DNA from: Acidobacteriota bacterium
Lineage (GTDB): Bacteria > Acidobacteriota > Vicinamibacteria > Vicinamibacterales > UBA2999
Assembly: GCA_947465275.1 (NCBI GenBank)
Contig: CANIAI010000194.1
Location: 1-5,324 of the forward strand
Length of the DNA stretch: 5,324 bases
Direction: 5' to 3'
Part shown: positions 3,970-5,324 of the stretch, in pieces
Position numbering within the stretch: position 1 is the first letter of the stretch
Layout: each line of letters starts with the position of its first letter
Notes under the pieces: generated by a model
The model's database searches: none
What the model saw: only the letters and a program-made list of their open reading frames with translations
Told to the model about the DNA's origin: nothing
Program-made: the position numbers and the translations under genes

Positions 3970-5295
3970 CTACTCGGGCGGCCGCACCCAGCGGAACGGG
4001 CTGTTCACCAGCCGCCACGTGTCGCGGCCCACCAGCGAGAGCTCGGCGTGGATGGTGTGCCCGTCCATGGTGCCGTTCAGCACGAGCCGGTCCTCGGCCG
4101 GGCGTTCGAACTCGAACGTCGACGACCACATGCCCGTCGTCCCCTTCCGCAGCAGCAGCGTGCCCCTGTTGACGTCGATGGTGCTGTCGTAGCGCGCCAT
4201 CGAATCGTCGAATCGCTGGAACACCATCCGGTCGGGGAAGTCGAAGATCGCGCGCCGCCACCGCCGGTCGTAGTCGTTGGTCGCGGGATGGCGCTCCTCG
4301 CCATCCACCGTCATGCGGTCCACGTCCCAGACGCCGTAGAGCGCGGACCGCGGGTGCGCGGGGCCGTCCGGCTGGTCCCACTGCCGCACCTGGAGCCACG
4401 TGTAGACCCCGCCAAGGTACGCACCGAAGGCGATCTGCGCGATGAGGACCAGCCGCGCGAGTTCGGGACGCCGTGTCAGCGCCCGGTGCGTCGACGCGGG
4501 CGCCGGGCGGTCGAGCACGAGCACGTCGAGCAGGCGGCGCGCGTCCGGCGCGAGCAGCAGCAGCGACATCAGGATGTAGTGCGACGAGATCTGTTTCAGG
4601 CCGAAGTCATAGCCCGCATTGAGCGCGAGCACCTGGATCATGTCGGCCAGCGTGACGAGCGCACCGAGCGGGGTGGTCTTCGGAAAGACCAGCAGGATGG
4701 CGCCGAACACCTCCGCGACCCCGCCGAACACCTGATAGGGCACGGAGGCGCCGATGAAGGCCCACAGCAGGTTCGAGAGCGAGAGGTTGCCGATCGGCTG
4801 GACGATGACGGTCAGCGCCGGCGGGACGAACTGCGTCGGGATGACCTTGGCCATCCCGTAATAGAACATCTGCGCGCAGAGCGCGAAACGCAGGAAGAGA
4901 CGGAACCACTTGTGGAGCTCGGCGTAGTTCGTGCGCCCGCGGTCGGCCATCGACCAGGCGAGGGTGCCCAGCAGCGACAGGGACAGCAGCCAGAAGGTCT
5001 GTACCCAGTGGAACAACGTGTCGCCGCTGTTGCCGCCCTCGAAGACGACCTCGTGTTCGGTGACGAGCTGCCCGAGTGCTCCGGTGATCGCACGCATGGG
5101 CCACTCGGGTCCAAGGGGCGGCAGTTGGCCGAACGGGGTGAGGAACATGCCCGCGACCACCTGGTTCGCGAACGACCAGAGCAGCAGGTAGATGAACAGG
5201 AAGCGGAAGGCGACGAGCGTCGCCGGTCTCCAGACCCGTGCCGCGTCGGCGGCTCCGGCTCCTGAGTCGGTGGCGATCCGTGACATCGGGTTCAT
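3970..5295 (-). CDS. DoxX-like multi-helix membrane protein with C-terminal lipocalin-like domain
   Basis: A 441-residue membrane protein. The first ~300 residues hold a helix at about 25-49, a loop of ~45 residues likely outside the membrane (with GGNSGDTLFHWVQ at 87-99), and further helices at about 98-115, 131-148, 173-203, 208-226, 237-250 and 280-300. Landmarks are YYGMAKVIPTQF (145-156), LLWAFIGAS (176-184), YQVFGGVAEVFGAILL (187-202) and LLLAPDARRLLD (246-257). These match my recollection of the large DoxX-like family of Acidobacteriota and Bacteroidota. The C-terminal ~125 residues start with LYGVWDVD (319-326) and form a predicted beta domain (RWRRAIFDF, MVFQRFDDS, LVLNGTMDG, WRLVNSPFRWV), likely in the periplasm. 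Family members usually end with a longer Phe-His-Trp-Ile...Pro-Phe tail; here it stops at RWVRPPE. Function is not established; DoxX relatives have been linked to quinone or thiosulfate oxidation and redox stress. The start could be the ATG at 5295 or the one at 5286; neither has a clear ribosome-binding site, and only 29 bases of upstream sequence are visible. Confidence 0.87.
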   Translation of the reverse strand: MNPMSRIATDSGAGAADAARVWRPATLVAFRFLFIYLLLWSFANQVVAGMFLTPFGQLPPLGPEWPMRAITGALGQLVTEHEVVFEGGNSGDTLFHWVQTFWLLSLSLLGTLAWSMADRGRTNYAELHKWFRLFLRFALCAQMFYYGMAKVIPTQFVPPALTVIVQPIGNLSLSNLLWAFIGASVPYQVFGGVAEVFGAILLVFPKTTPLGALVTLADMIQVLALNAGYDFGLKQISSHYILMSLLLLAPDARRLLDVLVLDRPAPASTHRALTRRPELARLVLIAQIAFGAYLGGVYTWLQVRQWDQPDGPAHPRSALYGVWDVDRMTVDGEERHPATNDYDRRWRRAIFDFPDRMVFQRFDDSMARYDSTIDVNRGTLLLRKGTTGMWSSTFEFERPAEDRLVLNGTMDGHTIHAELSLVGRDTWRLVNSPFRWVRPPE

Positions 5296-5324
5296 CTTAC
5301 ACGCGGGTGGGAGGGCGGCTGGCG

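Noticed and set aside
3950..3981. Possible bidirectional terminator between the convergent stops
   Set aside because: CCGCC/GGCGG and CGAG/CTCG can pair, but with a 6-base one-sided bulge and no T-run on either strand; too weak to call.
3877..5265. 462-residue plus-strand open frame opposite the DoxX-like gene
   Set aside because: Arg/Glu/Gln/His-rich antisense translation without domains; the minus-strand reading has clear membrane helices and family landmarks.
1..5324. tRNA, rRNA, CRISPR array, insertion sequence or covalent haem (CxxCH) motifs
   Set aside because: No tandem spaced repeats, transposase-like frames or tRNA-like arms were seen, and none of the called proteins contains CxxCH.

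Overview
The window is GC-rich (roughly two thirds G+C by eye) bacterial chromosomal DNA with strongly G/C-biased third codon positions. The mix of genes points to an Acidobacteriota-type organism, perhaps Vicinamibacteria: an uncharacterised family of four-helix membrane proteins, a large DoxX-like protein with a C-terminal beta-sandwich domain, and a small secreted lipocalin-like protein. The taxonomic guess is inference from remembered family distributions, not from a marker gene.

Layout. (1) 3-323: the 3' end of a CoA-transferase beta subunit, closed by a textbook Rho-independent terminator (336-373). (2) 377-2047: a new transcription unit with its own sigma70-like promoter. It encodes an eight-helix membrane protein (433-1389), a 46-residue single-helix protein (1405-1545) that is easily overlooked, and a four-helix membrane protein (1550-2047); a hairpin at 2075-2108 ends the unit. 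(3) 2048-2431: a 384-base gap with no credible gene but several inverted repeats, including a strong imperfect one at 2174-2221. (4) 2432-3421: two tightly spaced four-helix membrane genes, both starting with GTG. (5) 3480-3959: a small secreted lipocalin-like protein, possibly from a leaderless mRNA. (6) 3970-5295, minus strand: a DoxX-like membrane protein with a C-terminal lipocalin-like domain, convergent with the previous gene.

The centre of interest is 433-3421. The C-terminal half of the first protein, the protein at 1550-2047, and the proteins at 2432-2923 and 2933-3421 are four paralogues of one fold (it resembles the uncharacterised DUF6644 family). All four share a His in helix 1, Asn-x-x-[Thr/Ser]-Gly in helix 2 and a Lys in helix 3; three share Gly-Arg in helix 4. 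They fall into two subtypes, and each transcription unit carries one of each, in opposite order. This suggests two paralogous heteromeric membrane complexes, the first elaborated by a fused His-rich four-helix domain and a tiny single-helix subunit. A cofactor-binding or electron-transfer role is a hypothesis; nothing in the sequence proves the biochemical function.
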